Shown here piece by piece: positions 26,097 to 36,343 of a DNA stretch of 64,000 nt. The DNA is from Alphaproteobacteria bacterium (GTDB lineage: Bacteria > Pseudomonadota > Alphaproteobacteria > Micropepsales > Micropepsaceae), in contig JAFKFG010000016.1 in NCBI GenBank assembly GCA_017307355.1, positions 1 through 64,000 of the forward strand, read 5' to 3'. A program made the position numbers and the translations under genes. Within the stretch, counting starts at the first letter, position 1, and each line of letters begins with the position of its first letter. The notes below the pieces were generated by a model. It was not told where the DNA came from and searched no databases. It saw nothing but the letters and a program-made list of their open reading frames with translations.

Positions 26097-27602
26097 TCAT
26101 CCCTCGTAATTCTCCGCCACCAGCCGGTCGAGCAGCTTGACGCCCCAGCCCGTCCCCCAGCTGGGGATCATCGGCTTCTGCTCACCGTCCTGCCAGGCGA
26201 CGCCCGCGATATCCAGATGCGCCCAGACCGTGTCCTCCTCAATGAAGCGCTTGAGGAATTGCGCCGCCGTGATCGAACCGGAATTGGCGCCGCCGATATT
26301 CTTCACGTCGGCGATCTTGGAGCGGATCATCTTGTCATAGGCGGCATCCATCGGCAGGCGCCACACCCGCTCGCCGCTGCTGCGGCCCGCCGCGGCCAGC
26401 CGGTCCGCCAGCTTGTCGTCGTTGGAGAAGACGCCAGCATGCTCGAAGCCCAAAGTTTGCACGATCGCGCCCGTAAGGGTCGCCAGGTCGATCACGAATT
26501 TGGGCTTGAAGCGGCGCTGAGTGTAAGTGAGCGCGTCGGCCAGCACCAGCCGGCCTTCGGCATCGGTGTTCAGAACTTCGATGGTCTGTCCCGACAGCGA
26601 GGTCAGAACATCGTCGGGGCGGATGGCGCCCCCATCGGGCATGTTTTCCACCAGCCCGATCACGCCTACCGCGTTGACCTTGGCCTTGCGGGCCGCCAGC
26701 GCCATCATCGCGCCGGTCACGGCCGCCGCCCCGCCCATATCGCCTTTCATGCCCATCATCCCGGAGCCTGGCTTGAGCGACAGGCCCCCGGAATCGAAAC
26801 AGACGCCCTTGCCGACGAACGCGACCGGATCGCCCTTCTTGCGCGCGCCGTTCCATTGCATGACCACGAGCTGGCTTTCGCGCTCACTGCCCTGGCCCAC
26901 GCCCAAAAGCGCGCCGAAGCCCTGCTTTTTCATTTCCGCTTCGCCCAGGACTTCGATCTTCAGGCCCAGCTTGGCCAGGGTCTTGGCTCTGCGCGCGAAC
27001 TCGGCCGGATAAAGAACGTTCGGCGGCTCGTTGACCAGATCGCGGGCGAACAAGACGCCGTCCGCCACCGCATCCAGCGCCTGCCAGGCGCGCCGCGCCG
27101 CGGCCGCGTCAGCGGTCGCCAGCTTCAGCGTCTCGAGATGCCGTTTATATTCGTCGAGATTGCGGGTGCGATATTTCTCGAAGCTGTAGCCGCGCAGACG
27201 GGCGCCGAAGGCCAGATGCGCCGCCGCCTCGGCGGGCTTGAGTTTGGCGCTTTTGGGAACCTCGATTTCCAGGGTGGCCGATTTTTCCCCCGCGCTTTCC
27301 AGGCGCGCCAGGATCTGGGCGCCGATCACTTCCAGGCTTTTCAGGTCCAGGGCGGGTGGCTTGCCCAGGCCGACCAGCAGGATTCGCGAAGCGCCCAGCC
27401 GTTCCGGCGCCAGCACTTCCAGCATTTCTCCGGATTTTCCGGCAAAGCGGGAGTATTTGAGCGCCCGGGTCAGAGCCCCGCCGCTGGCTTTGTCGGCTTT
27501 GACCGCGGCTGGCGTGAGTGCCCGGCCTTCGGACGCCGCGACCACCCAGCTGCCCGCTTCGATGGTGGAAGCCGGCGCGGCAAAGGAAATTTGCATAATC
27601 AT
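26097..27602 (-). CDS. pepA: Leucyl aminopeptidase (cytosol aminopeptidase, M17)
   Basis: PepA is a two-metal hexameric exopeptidase; in some bacteria it also binds DNA. The 501-residue product has the metal- and lysine-bearing block VGKGVCFDSGGLSLKPG, the second metal motif KGDMGGAA, and the family signature NTDAEGRLVLAD. The N-terminal domain is complete. The start is ATG ATT ATG; the second ATG (27596) is equally possible. holC follows. It is divergent from lptF with a gap of about 76-103 bp, too short for more than two back-to-back promoters. Confidence 0.96.
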   Translation of the reverse strand: MIMQISFAAPASTIEAGSWVVAASEGRALTPAAVKADKASGGALTRALKYSRFAGKSGEMLEVLAPERLGASRILLVGLGKPPALDLKSLEVIGAQILARLESAGEKSATLEIEVPKSAKLKPAEAAAHLAFGARLRGYSFEKYRTRNLDEYKRHLETLKLATADAAAARRAWQALDAVADGVLFARDLVNEPPNVLYPAEFARRAKTLAKLGLKIEVLGEAEMKKQGFGALLGVGQGSERESQLVVMQWNGARKKGDPVAFVGKGVCFDSGGLSLKPGSGMMGMKGDMGGAAAVTGAMMALAARKAKVNAVGVIGLVENMPDGGAIRPDDVLTSLSGQTIEVLNTDAEGRLVLADALTYTQRRFKPKFVIDLATLTGAIVQTLGFEHAGVFSNDDKLADRLAAAGRSSGERVWRLPMDAAYDKMIRSKIADVKNIGGANSGSITAAQFLKRFIEEDTVWAHLDIAGVAWQDGEQKPMIPSWGTGWGVKLLDRLVAENYEG

Positions 27603-27705
27603 CTCCGGAATTTACGGGTTGGCGAAGGGCTGAAAAGCAATGCTAGTTTAGGTCGAATCGCGAGAAGGGCGAAAGGCTGTGACCTCCCGCCCGCTCCGGA
27701 GTGAC

Positions 27706-28890
27706 ATGACAGAAGCTCAACATAGCGGCCCGGAAGGCGGACAGCCACGCCGCAAAGCCGGGAAATTGCCGCGCCTGTCCTGGTACATACTGGGCCAGAT
27801 CCTGGGTCCCGTGGCGATGCTCACATTGCTGCTGACCTGCGTCATTCTGCTTACACAGTCACTCAGGCTGTTGGACCTGGTGATCAACCGGGGCCAGTCG
27901 GCGCCCACTTTCGTCTATCTCACCGTCCTGATCCTGCCGGGCCTTCTGGTCATCATCCTGCCCATCGCCTTCTTTTTCGGCACGCTGTTCACCCTGTCGC
28001 GGCTCAACGGCGACAGCGAATTGGTGGTGATGGCTTCGGCCGGGTACAGCCAGCGCCAACTGGCCACGCCCGTCTTCATCGCGGCGGTCCTGGTGATGGC
28101 GATCACATGGGTCTGCGCCCTGTGGCTGATGCCCGCGGGCCAGCGCGCCCTCAACGCCAAGGTGGTGGATATCCGGGCCGATATCGGCGCCGCGCTTCTC
28201 AACGAAGGCGAGTTCAACTCGCCAGCCTTGGGGCTGACGGTCTTCATCCGCCAACTCAGCAGCGACGGGCAGATCCGGGGCATCCTGGTGCATGACAGCC
28301 GCGACGTGAAACGGCCGGTCACCTATCTGGCGGAAAAAGGCGTCCTGGCCCAGACGCCGCAAGGCGCGCGCCTGATCATGCTGGACGGAACGGTGGAACA
28401 GAGCGCGCAGAGCGGCAGCCAATTGTCGGTGCTGAAATTCCAGCGCGACGTGATCAATCTGGATCAGTTCGCCGGACCGATGCGTGCCAATCAGCGCCAG
28501 ACCAGCGAGCGTTTCCTCAGCGAACTTCTCAATCCCGATCCCACCCTGACGGAGAAGATCCGCAACTCCTATCTGGCCGAAGCCCATAACCGGCTGTCGC
28601 AACCGCTCTATTGCCTGGCCTTCGCCATGATCGCGCTGGCGGCGATCCTGAAAGTGCGGCGCCAGCGCAGCGCGTTGGCCAAGCGGCTCACCATGGCCTC
28701 CCTGGCGGCGGCGGCGGTGCGCATCGCGGGCTATGGCGTTGCCGGCCCCGCCTCCAGCCATCCGGCCCTGATCGTGCTTTTCTATGTCATTCCGCTTTTG
28801 GGCACTGGCCTCGCGCTGGCGGTCTTGATGGGCTACAGCCCTGCCGCAATCCTGGCGCGCCGCCGTCGCGCCATCGAGGCTCCGGCATGA
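27706..28890 (+). CDS. lptF: LPS export system permease LptF
   Basis: LptF pairs with LptG to form the membrane part of the LptB2FG transporter, which pulls lipopolysaccharide from the inner membrane and pushes it along the periplasmic bridge. About 394 residues are coded from the ATG at 27706 (a GTG at 27679 with a good GAAAGG site is an alternative). Three N-terminal helices follow a WYILGQILGPVAML opening, then a beta-jellyroll domain of about 150-280, then three C-terminal helices. It overlaps lptG by four bases. The ATPase gene lptB is not in this window. Confidence 0.93.
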   Translation: MTEAQHSGPEGGQPRRKAGKLPRLSWYILGQILGPVAMLTLLLTCVILLTQSLRLLDLVINRGQSAPTFVYLTVLILPGLLVIILPIAFFFGTLFTLSRLNGDSELVVMASAGYSQRQLATPVFIAAVLVMAITWVCALWLMPAGQRALNAKVVDIRADIGAALLNEGEFNSPALGLTVFIRQLSSDGQIRGILVHDSRDVKRPVTYLAEKGVLAQTPQGARLIMLDGTVEQSAQSGSQLSVLKFQRDVINLDQFAGPMRANQRQTSERFLSELLNPDPTLTEKIRNSYLAEAHNRLSQPLYCLAFAMIALAAILKVRRQRSALAKRLTMASLAAAAVRIAGYGVAGPASSHPALIVLFYVIPLLGTGLALAVLMGYSPAAILARRRRAIEAPA

Positions 28891-29978
28891 GTTGGTCCTG
28901 GACGCTCTATCGTTATCTCGCCGTGCAATTTCTTCTCGGCGTGGCGGTGGTCTACAGCGCTTTTCTGGTGCTGGCCTTTTCCATCGACGTGGTCAACCTG
29001 CTGAACCGCACTGCCGGTCATGACGTGACCACCTCCGTGGTGGTGGGGATGGCGATCCTGCAATTGCCCGATCTGGGTCAGAAGATGCTGCCCTTCGCGA
29101 TCCTTCTGGGCGGCGTTTTCACCTTCGCCCGCCTGTCGCGCAGCCAGGAGCTGGTGGCGACACGGGCTGCCGGCGTTTCCGTCTGGGATTTTCTTCTGCC
29201 GCCGCTGGCGGTGGCGGTCGCCATCGGCATTTTCACCGTCACCGTCTTCACGCCCATTTCCGCGCGCATGTTCGCGGAGTTCGCCGGGCTCGAGGCGCGC
29301 CATGTCAAAGGCGAAGCCTCGCAACTGTCCGTGTCGCAGAATGGCTTGTGGCTGCGCCAGGGCGACGAAAACAAGCAATCGGTGATCCATGCCTTGCGGG
29401 TGGCGGACCAGGGCCAGCATCTGGAAGACGTGATCGTCTTTCTCTATAGCGCCAACGACCATTTCACCGGACGGATCGACGCCAAGAGCGGCCGCCTGCA
29501 GGATCGCGCCTGGCTGTTGCAGGATGCCTGGGTTTCGGACACCAATGGCCGCCCCACGCATCACGACAATTTCACCTTGGACACCACCCTGACGCCGGAA
29601 CAGATCCAGGAGAGCTTCGCCTCTCCCGACACGCTGTCCTTCTGGGATCTGCCGGGCTTCATCCGCGCCGCCCAGGCGGCGGGCTTTTCGGCCACGCGCT
29701 ATCAGCTTTATCTCTACACGCTCTATGCCCTGCCCGCCTTGTTCGCGGCCATGGTGCTGATGGCGGCCAGCTTCTCGCTGCGCATTTCCCGCGAAGGCGG
29801 CGTGGCCAAAGTCATTCTCTTCAGCGCGGCCTGCGGTTTCGCGGTCTATTTCTTTTCCGACCTCACCCGGGTGTTGGGCCAGTCGGGCGCCGTGCCTGTC
29901 CTTTTGGCGGCGACGGCGCCGGCGGTGGCCGCGATCCTGATCGGCATGACCCTTCTGTTCAATCAGGAGGACGGATGA
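28887..29978 (+). CDS. lptG: LPS export system permease LptG
   Basis: This is the second permease of LptB2FG. The 363-residue product starts MSWSWTLYRYLAVQFLLGV, with six hydrophobic helices in a 3+3 arrangement. The helix-2/3 region contains LPDLGQKMLPFAILLGGVFTFARLSRSQELVATRAAG, in which the cytoplasmic coupling segment for the LptB ATPase lies. The beta-jellyroll occupies about residues 130-260. ATGA overlaps join it to lptF upstream and lptD downstream, so lptF-lptG-lptD form one translationally coupled unit. Confidence 0.94.
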   Translation: MSWSWTLYRYLAVQFLLGVAVVYSAFLVLAFSIDVVNLLNRTAGHDVTTSVVVGMAILQLPDLGQKMLPFAILLGGVFTFARLSRSQELVATRAAGVSVWDFLLPPLAVAVAIGIFTVTVFTPISARMFAEFAGLEARHVKGEASQLSVSQNGLWLRQGDENKQSVIHALRVADQGQHLEDVIVFLYSANDHFTGRIDAKSGRLQDRAWLLQDAWVSDTNGRPTHHDNFTLDTTLTPEQIQESFASPDTLSFWDLPGFIRAAQAAGFSATRYQLYLYTLYALPALFAAMVLMAASFSLRISREGGVAKVILFSAACGFAVYFFSDLTRVLGQSGAVPVLLAATAPAVAAILIGMTLLFNQEDG

Positions 29979-32233
29979 GCCCGCGCCGGTCGGCGCTGCT
30001 CAAGCTGTTGCTGCTGGGCGCCGCATTCACTCCCTGGCTGGCGCAGGCGGCCGCAGAGGCCGCCTCCGCGCCGGCCAGGCCCGCCAAGCCGCCCGCCGCC
30101 AAGCCAGTTGGTCCGGGCGACAACCAGATTCTGCTGCAAGCCGATCAGGTGGTGTATGACGGCGATGCCCAGACCGTTTCGGCGGTGGGCCATGTCGAGA
30201 TCGTCGATCAAGGCCGCATCCTCAACGCCGATCGCGTTACCTATGACCAGAAGACCGACAGGGTCACCGCCGACGGCCATGTCAGCGTTACCGACACCGC
30301 CGGCAACGTCGCCTTCTCCGATCACGTCACCCTTACCGATCATATGCGCGATGGCGCGCTGTCCGGCTTCGGCGCCTTGATCGGCCAGAATGGCAGGCTG
30401 GCGGCCGCCAGCGCCGAACGCGTGGGCGGCACCACGGTGATTGCGCATCGGACGGTCTACAGCCCCTGCAAGATCTGCAATCAGCCCGGCCAGCGCACGC
30501 CGCTCTGGCAGGTGAAGGCGGAAAAAGTGGTCTATGATCAGGTCAAGCACCGCATTCATTTCACCGATGCGACGGTCGATCTGTTCGGCGTGCCGATCCT
30601 CTATACGCCTGTTCTGTCGGCGCCCGATCCCACGGTGCGCTATGCCAGCGGCCTGCTCGCGCCCGAAGTCGGCAACTCCACCAAGATCGGATATTATCTC
30701 CGCGCGCCTTATTACATCGCGCTGTCACCCACCAACGACATGACCATCGCGCCGCAAATTTCCACCGAAGGCGGCGAACTGGTGCAGACCGAATATCGCG
30801 CCCGCTGGAACAATAGCGGCATGTGGCTGCAAGGCTCGGTCGCCTACAATCCCGATGGCGGCTTGGGCGGCACGGGAGGCGCCCAAGTCTATGACCATCT
30901 GTTCGGGTCCGGACGCTTTGACGTCGGCGGCAATTGGCGCGCAGGCTTCGATACCGAACTCACCAACAACACCGCCTATATGCGGTTCTACGACATCTCG
31001 TATCTCGACCGGCTGGTGAACGATCTCTTTGTCGAGAACCAGACCGGCCGCAGCCGTTTCGCTCTCAGCGGCTATTATTTCCAGGGCCTGCGCGCCACCG
31101 ACGCGCAGGGCATGATCCCTTATGTCCTGCCGCAGCTGGATTATTCTTATATCCCCACCGGCAAGGTGGCGGGCGGCCGTTTCAGCTTCAACATCAACAG
31201 CGTGTCCCTGGCGCGCAGCAATGGCCCCGACAGCCAGAGGCTGACGACCGAATTGAACTGGCGGCTGCCGATGGTGTTCGGTGCCGGCCAGCTCTGGACT
31301 CTTATCGCGGACGCACGGGGCGACGTTTTCCATATCGATAACAACGACCCCATCAACTTCCCCACCGTGCCCGACAAGAGCCGCTATGTGTCGCGCGCCA
31401 TTCCCTATGTCGCGCTGGACTGGCGTTGGCCCTTCATCTCCCAGACCCGCAGCGGCAATTCCTATGTGCTGGAACCTTTGGTCCAGCTGATCGGCCAACC
31501 CTATGGCGGCAATCCCAGGGGCCTTCCCATCGAAGATGCCGACGCTTTCGAGTTCGACGACAACAACATCTTCAGCGTCAGCCAGCTTCCCGGCTACGAT
31601 CTGGTGGAAAGCGGTCCGCGCGCCAATGTCGGTTTCATCGCCAACGCCATCTTCAAGGGCGGTGAGATCCAGGGGTTGGTGGGCCAGACCTATCGCCTGA
31701 AGCCGGATCCCATCTTCGCCAATTTCGCCGGGCAGAGCGGAACCGCTTCCGACGTGATCGGCCGGCTTTCGATCAAGTTCCCGCACCTGGACATCACCGA
31801 CCGGCTGGACCTGGATCGCGGCAATGGCACGCTCCGGCGGCACGAATTCTATGTCACGGGAACCTATGGCCGCTCCTCGGTCCAGGTCGCCTATGTGCAG
31901 TTGCCGGCCGAAGCGCTCAATCTGGGCCTTCCCGCCCGCGAGCAGCTCAACCTTCAGGGCGACATCAATTTCTACCAGAACTGGCAGGCCTTCGCCGCCA
32001 TCGAGCGCGACCTTCTGGGCGGCAAGATGCTCGATACCGAATATGGCCTGGGCTATGAGGACGAATGCTTGGCGATTTCGGTCGCCTACCGGCGGAAATA
32101 CACCTTCGACGCCATCCAGGGCGTCCCCCCCTCGACCTCGGTGATTCTGCGCTTTTCGCTCAAGACCGGCGACCAGCCGGTCCAGCCTTTCAGCCTGTTC
32201 CCCCGGAACGTCTTCGCCACCAGCCATCCGTGA
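29975..32233 (+). CDS. lptD: LPS-assembly outer-membrane protein LptD
   Basis: LptD is the outer-membrane barrel that, with lipoprotein LptE, inserts lipopolysaccharide into the outer leaflet. The 752-residue product has a signal peptide (LLKLLLLGAAFTPWLAQA), an Ala/Pro-rich linker, and an N-terminal OstA/LptA-like jellyroll (ILLQADQVVYDGDAQTV, VGHVEIVDQG). A long C-terminal barrel follows, with alternating aromatic residues. Cys residues occur in SPCKICNQPG and near the end in YEDECLAISVAY; they fit the disulfides needed for folding, though fewer than in E. coli. surA follows, encoding the periplasmic chaperone for barrel proteins. Confidence 0.94.
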   Translation: MSPRRSALLKLLLLGAAFTPWLAQAAAEAASAPARPAKPPAAKPVGPGDNQILLQADQVVYDGDAQTVSAVGHVEIVDQGRILNADRVTYDQKTDRVTADGHVSVTDTAGNVAFSDHVTLTDHMRDGALSGFGALIGQNGRLAAASAERVGGTTVIAHRTVYSPCKICNQPGQRTPLWQVKAEKVVYDQVKHRIHFTDATVDLFGVPILYTPVLSAPDPTVRYASGLLAPEVGNSTKIGYYLRAPYYIALSPTNDMTIAPQISTEGGELVQTEYRARWNNSGMWLQGSVAYNPDGGLGGTGGAQVYDHLFGSGRFDVGGNWRAGFDTELTNNTAYMRFYDISYLDRLVNDLFVENQTGRSRFALSGYYFQGLRATDAQGMIPYVLPQLDYSYIPTGKVAGGRFSFNINSVSLARSNGPDSQRLTTELNWRLPMVFGAGQLWTLIADARGDVFHIDNNDPINFPTVPDKSRYVSRAIPYVALDWRWPFISQTRSGNSYVLEPLVQLIGQPYGGNPRGLPIEDADAFEFDDNNIFSVSQLPGYDLVESGPRANVGFIANAIFKGGEIQGLVGQTYRLKPDPIFANFAGQSGTASDVIGRLSIKFPHLDITDRLDLDRGNGTLRRHEFYVTGTYGRSSVQVAYVQLPAEALNLGLPAREQLNLQGDINFYQNWQAFAAIERDLLGGKMLDTEYGLGYEDECLAISVAYRRKYTFDAIQGVPPSTSVILRFSLKTGDQPVQPFSLFPRNVFATSHP

Positions 32234-32250
32234 GCCATTTTCGGTCAACC

Positions 32251-32278
32251 TTGATCGGACGGCGAAATTCTTTATTCT
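32251..32278 (+). promoter_or_regulatory. Putative sigma-70 type promoter of surA-pdxA-rsmA
   Basis: TTGATC and TATTCT are separated by 16 bases in the 138-bp gap between lptD and surA, with the -10 about 95 bases before the surA ATG. The match to the consensus is moderate, and transcription from the lpt genes upstream could also serve surA. Confidence 0.35.
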
Positions 32279-32371
32279 GGCGCGTGGGTTAGGGGGCAAC
32301 CGGCAGTTGCGGGAGCATGGCCGTATGGCCGACCCTGTGATCGAGACAGCGGCAAAGACCAGACCTTGACC

Positions 32372-33943
32372 ATGCGTATCGTCCATACCGCGTTGTTCGG
32401 CATTGCCGCGCTCTTGTGCGCCGCCACGGCCGTACAATCGCAACAGCAGAATATGGCGGCCGTCGACCCTGCTCCTCCGACGGCCGACGCCGCCCCGACG
32501 GCGGATGCCGTTCCCGCGCCCGCGGCACCCGCACCAGCGGCGCCCGCTGCGGCCGCGACACCCGCGCCCGCCGCGAAAGCACCCGATGCAGCCGCGACAC
32601 CTGCGCCGGCCGCCGCCAAGGCACCGGCCGCCAAGCCGCTGCAGAAAAGCGCGGCCCTGGAGCCCAAGAAAAAGGTCTATCGGCCGGCCCTGATCCCCGC
32701 CGACCCCGAAAATGTCGACAGCGACGGCATCGCCGCCACCGTCAACGACATCTCGGTGTCCGAATTCGAAGTGCGCCAGCGCATGTCGCTGTTCCTGGCC
32801 ACCGCGGGCATCCAGCAGCCCAACGAGGAAGAAAAAAAGCGCATTCGCGGCCAGATCCTGGAGCAGCTGGAGAATGAAAAGCTGCAGCTGCAGGAAGCGA
32901 TCAAGAAGCACATCACGGTGTCGCCCGCCGAGGTGGACAACCAGATCAATCATATGGTGACCGACAATCACCTCACCATCGAGCAGCTGCGCGACGTTCT
33001 CACCAATGCGGGATCCAGCGAACAGGCGCTGCGCACCCAGATCACCGCCCAGATCGCCTGGGAAAAAACCGTTTCGCAGGAATATCAGGACCGCATCAAC
33101 ATCACCCCCGCCGATGTCGATGCCGAAATGGCGCGTTATGCCGAAGGCGCCGACAAGCCGCATTATCTGGTGAGCGAAATCTTCTTCCCCGTCGACAATC
33201 CCGACAAGGATGCGGAGTCGCACAAGACCGCGCTCAGCGTCGAAGAGCAGCTCAAAGCCGGCGGCAATTTCGCGCTGGTGGCCCGCCAATTCAGCCAGTC
33301 GCCGTCGGCGGCGTCGGGCGGAGATATCGGCTGGGTCCATGAAGGCCAGCTGGCGCCGGAACTGAATGCCGCGCTCACCAAGATGACAGTGAATTCGCTG
33401 TCGGCGCCGATCCGTTCCATCGGCGGCTACTACATCCTCTCGCTTCGGGCCCGCCAGGAACCGATGGGCACCAAGATCGCCACGCCCCAGGAAGCGGCCA
33501 CCGGCCCCGACAGTACCTTGCCGCTCGCGCGCCTTTTGCTGCCGCTGGGCAGCAATCCCACCAAGGACGTGATCACCTCGGCCATGAAGATCGCCGTCAA
33601 TCTGCGCAACGCCTATTCCGGCTGCGAGATGCTGGAGAAAATGCCGGCCCAGCTTTCGGGCGCGGTGTACATGAATTTGGGCAACATGAAGGTCGGCGAT
33701 CTCAGCCCCGAAATCCAGAAAGCGTTGGCCGCCACCCATTCGGGTGAAGCCGCGATGCCTTTCGTTTCCGATGCGGGCATCGAACTGATCGGACGTTGCG
33801 ACAAGAAGATCGTGGTCCAGACCGCCTACGTCATGCCGACGCGCCAGGATGTGGAAAATCAGCTCTTCCAGCAGCAGATTTCCGCCATGGCGCGGCGCTA
33901 TATGCGCACCCTGAGGCGTGGCGTCGATGTCGAAGTCCGCTGA
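32372..33943 (+). CDS. surA: SurA-like periplasmic peptidyl-prolyl isomerase/chaperone
   Basis: The 523-residue product starts with a signal peptide (MRIVHTALFGIAALLCAATA) followed by about 80 residues of Ala/Pro-rich low complexity. Then come an N-terminal SurA chaperone region (VNDISVSEFEVRQRMSLF) and a parvulin domain with ARQFSQSPSAASGGDIGWV. A second, degenerate parvulin-like region precedes the C-terminus (LGNMKVGDLSPEIQKAL). SurA escorts outer-membrane barrels such as LptD to the BAM complex, whose BamB subunit is coded at 48.5 kb. The Ala/Pro linker is longer than in E. coli SurA. It overlaps pdxA by 17 bases. Confidence 0.9.
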   Translation: MRIVHTALFGIAALLCAATAVQSQQQNMAAVDPAPPTADAAPTADAVPAPAAPAPAAPAAAATPAPAAKAPDAAATPAPAAAKAPAAKPLQKSAALEPKKKVYRPALIPADPENVDSDGIAATVNDISVSEFEVRQRMSLFLATAGIQQPNEEEKKRIRGQILEQLENEKLQLQEAIKKHITVSPAEVDNQINHMVTDNHLTIEQLRDVLTNAGSSEQALRTQITAQIAWEKTVSQEYQDRINITPADVDAEMARYAEGADKPHYLVSEIFFPVDNPDKDAESHKTALSVEEQLKAGGNFALVARQFSQSPSAASGGDIGWVHEGQLAPELNAALTKMTVNSLSAPIRSIGGYYILSLRARQEPMGTKIATPQEAATGPDSTLPLARLLLPLGSNPTKDVITSAMKIAVNLRNAYSGCEMLEKMPAQLSGAVYMNLGNMKVGDLSPEIQKALAATHSGEAAMPFVSDAGIELIGRCDKKIVVQTAYVMPTRQDVENQLFQQQISAMARRYMRTLRRGVDVEVR

Positions 33944-34880
33944 CGCATCGCCCATTCTCATCACCATGGGCGAGCCGTCCGGCATCGGCCCGGAAATCGC
34001 GCTCGCGGCCTTCGATCAGCTGAACGGGCGGATCGGTTCGCGCGCCCTGAAGCTGGTCGGCGATGCCGGCATCTTCGCCGGGCATCCCGAGGCACTGATC
34101 CCCACCAAGGCGAAGGTCCGCGCCCTTCCCGGCAAGCCCGACGCGGCCAATGCGCCCGCCGTGATCGAGGCGATCGAGATCGCGGTCAAAGCCTGTCTTG
34201 CCGGCGAAGCCGCAGCACTGGTCACCGCCCCGATCCACAAGGCGATCCTGAGCGAAGCCGGCTTTCCCTATCCCGGTCACACCGAATTTCTGGGCCATCT
34301 CACCGGCGCGCCCCGTGCCGTGATGATGCTGGCCAGCGAAAAGCTCAGGGTGGTGCCGCTCACCATCCACACGCCCCTGAACAAGGTGCCGGGCGCGATC
34401 ACGGGCCCGGCCATCATCGAGACCGCGGAAATCATCCTGGAAGCCATGGCCCGGGATTTCGGCTTTGCCGCGCCGCGCCTGGCCATCGCCGGCCTCAATC
34501 CCCATGCCGGCGAAGACGGCATGCTGGGCGCGGAGGAGAAAGAGATCATCGCGCCCGCGGTGGCCGCCCTCAAGGCCAAGGGCTTTTCCGTTTCCGGTCC
34601 CCTTTCCGCCGACACGCTGTTCCATGACGAAGCGCGCCGGACCTATGACGCGGCGCTCACCATGTATCACGACCAGGGCCTGATCCCGATCAAGACCCTG
34701 TCCTTCTGGGACGGCGTGAATGTGACATTGGGCTTGCCGATCGTGCGGACCTCTCCGGATCACGGAACGGCTTTCGATATCGCGGGCACCGGCAAGGCCG
34801 ATGTGCGGAGCATGATTGCCGCGATCAAGATGGCGGCGGCGATGGCCAATGCCCGGGCGGCCAATGCACGTGCCGGATAA
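33927..34880 (+). CDS. pdxA: 4-hydroxythreonine-4-phosphate dehydrogenase
   Basis: PdxA oxidises 4-phosphohydroxy-L-threonine with NAD in the DXP-dependent route to pyridoxal phosphate. The 317-residue product has [17 protein letters not shown] at its N-terminus, [11 protein letters not shown], and the metal-binding His residues in [10 protein letters not shown] and [11 protein letters not shown], plus [13 protein letters not shown] near the end. I chose the ATG at 33927, which overlaps surA by 17 bases; a GTG three codons earlier is possible. surA-pdxA-rsmA is a widely conserved order in proteobacteria. Confidence 0.96.
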   Translation: MSKSADASPILITMGEPSGIGPEIALAAFDQLNGRIGSRALKLVGDAGIFAGHPEALIPTKAKVRALPGKPDAANAPAVIEAIEIAVKACLAGEAAALVTAPIHKAILSEAGFPYPGHTEFLGHLTGAPRAVMMLASEKLRVVPLTIHTPLNKVPGAITGPAIIETAEIILEAMARDFGFAAPRLAIAGLNPHAGEDGMLGAEEKEIIAPAVAALKAKGFSVSGPLSADTLFHDEARRTYDAALTMYHDQGLIPIKTLSFWDGVNVTLGLPIVRTSPDHGTAFDIAGTGKADVRSMIAAIKMAAAMANARAANARAG

Positions 34881-35697
34881 TTTGCCGCCTTTGCGAGACG
34901 TCATCGCCGCGCATGATTTGGCGGCGAAGAAATCGCTGGGGCAGAATTTCCTTCTCGACCTCAACCTCACGCGCAAGATCGCCCGCGCTGCCGGTGCGAC
35001 CGAAGGCGGCGTCTTCTATGAAGTCGGCCCGGGCCCGGGCGGCCTCACCCGCGCTCTGCTCAGCGAAGGCGCGGAACGCGTCATCGCCGTGGAACGGGAT
35101 CAACGCTGCCTGCCCGCGCTGGCCGAGATCGCCGCCGCCTATCCCGGCAAGCTGGACGTGATCAATGCCGACGCGCTGGCGCTGGACGAGCGCGCCATCC
35201 TGCCGGCGGGCACGCGCATTGCCTCCAATCTCCCCTACAATGTGGGAACCGGACTTCTGATCAAGTGGCTCGCCTGTGAGACTTGGCCGCCTTTCTGGTC
35301 GAGCCTCACTCTGATGTTCCAGCGCGAGGTCGCCGAGCGCATCGTCGCCCGGCCCGGCACGGAGCATTATGGCCGGCTTTCGGTGCTGGCGGCCTGGCGC
35401 ACCAGGGCGAAAATCCTGTTCGACGTGAACCGCAGCGCTTTCGTGCCGCCACCTTCGGTCACCTCGTCCATCGTGCAATTGACCCCGCTGGCTGAGCCCG
35501 TGGCCCCGGCAAACCTGAAAAAGCTGGAAACGGTCACGGCCGCCGCTTTCGGCCAGCGCCGCAAGATGCTGCGCCAGAGCTTGAAGCCCCTGGGCGGCGA
35601 AGCGCTGCTGGAAAAGGCCGGGATCGATCCCACCGCGCGGCCCGAAGATCTGTCGGTCGAGCAATTCGCCGCGCTGGCGCGCGCCCTGGCGTCTTAA
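34864..35697 (+). CDS. rsmA: 16S rRNA (adenine1518-N6/adenine1519-N6)-dimethyltransferase
   Basis: RsmA (KsgA) dimethylates two adenines in the 3' hairpin of 16S rRNA and checks small-subunit assembly. The 277-residue product has [11 protein letters not shown], the SAM motif [17 protein letters not shown], acidic VIAVERD, and catalytic motif [16 protein letters not shown]. It overlaps pdxA by 17 bases, the same length as the surA-pdxA overlap. It is the last gene of the run and is convergent with gmk, ending ten bases away. Confidence 0.97.
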   Translation: MHVPDNLPPLRDVIAAHDLAAKKSLGQNFLLDLNLTRKIARAAGATEGGVFYEVGPGPGGLTRALLSEGAERVIAVERDQRCLPALAEIAAAYPGKLDVINADALALDERAILPAGTRIASNLPYNVGTGLLIKWLACETWPPFWSSLTLMFQREVAERIVARPGTEHYGRLSVLAAWRTRAKILFDVNRSAFVPPPSVTSSIVQLTPLAEPVAPANLKKLETVTAAAFGQRRKMLRQSLKPLGGEALLEKAGIDPTARPEDLSVEQFAALARALAS

Positions 35698-35707
35698 TTG
35701 TTCGCCT

Positions 35708-36343
35708 TCAGTCTTCGCGCATCAATTTCTGCACAAAGCGCGCCAGGCCGGGCTGGCGCGCGCGACGGCTGCGCTCCACCCGCAAAATCTCTTCCAGCTT
35801 GCCTTGCGCATGCTGGATGTCGTCATTGAGCAGCAGATAGTCATATTCCGCCCAATGGCTGAGTTCGTCGCTGGCCTTGGCCATGCGCTGGCGCACCACC
35901 GTTTCGGAATCCTGCGCGCGAATGCGCAGCCGCCGTTCCAGTTCCGCCTTGGACGGCGGCAGCACAAAGACGCTGGCCAAATCCTCCCGGGCCTGAACCT
36001 TGAGCTGCTGGGTGCCCTGCCAGTCTATGTCGAACAGGACATCCTTGCCCGCCTCCAACGCCGCCATCACGGCGCCGCGCGGCGTCCCATATTTGTTGCC
36101 GAAAACGTTCGCATGCTCGAGAAACTCACCCGCCTCCACCATCTCGTCGAATTTCGCGGGCGAGACGAAGAAATAATCCTGCCCTTCGACTTCGTTCGGC
36201 CTGGGCGCCCTGGTGGTGGCCGACACGCTCATCACGATATCGGGATCGGTCTGCAGCAGCCGTCGCGACAAGGTGGTCTTGCCCGCCCCCGAAGGCGAAG
36301 ACAGAACCAGCATCAGGCCACGGCGCTGCATTTCATTCGACAT
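35708..36343 (-). CDS. gmk: Guanylate kinase
   Basis: Guanylate kinase phosphorylates GMP to GDP using ATP. The 211-residue product has the P-loop LSSPSGAGKTTLSRRLL near residues 14-30. The GMP-binding segment SVSATTRAPRPNEVEGQDYFFV and DIDWQGTQQL follow. The ATG at 36343 overlaps the yicC stop by 11 bases. The order mltG-yicC-gmk after the fab cluster is conserved in alphaproteobacteria, and gmk ends the operon. Confidence 0.97.
   Translation of the reverse strand: MSNEMQRRGLMLVLSSPSGAGKTTLSRRLLQTDPDIVMSVSATTRAPRPNEVEGQDYFFVSPAKFDEMVEAGEFLEHANVFGNKYGTPRGAVMAALEAGKDVLFDIDWQGTQQLKVQAREDLASVFVLPPSKAELERRLRIRAQDSETVVRQRMAKASDELSHWAEYDYLLLNDDIQHAQGKLEEILRVERSRRARQPGLARFVQKLMRED

Noticed and set aside
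30725..33985. A 1086-codon open frame on the minus strand opposite lptD-surA
   Set aside because: It mirrors real plus-strand genes; the translation is low-complexity (rich in Gly, Arg, His, Asp) with no family motif, as expected of antisense frames in GC-rich DNA.
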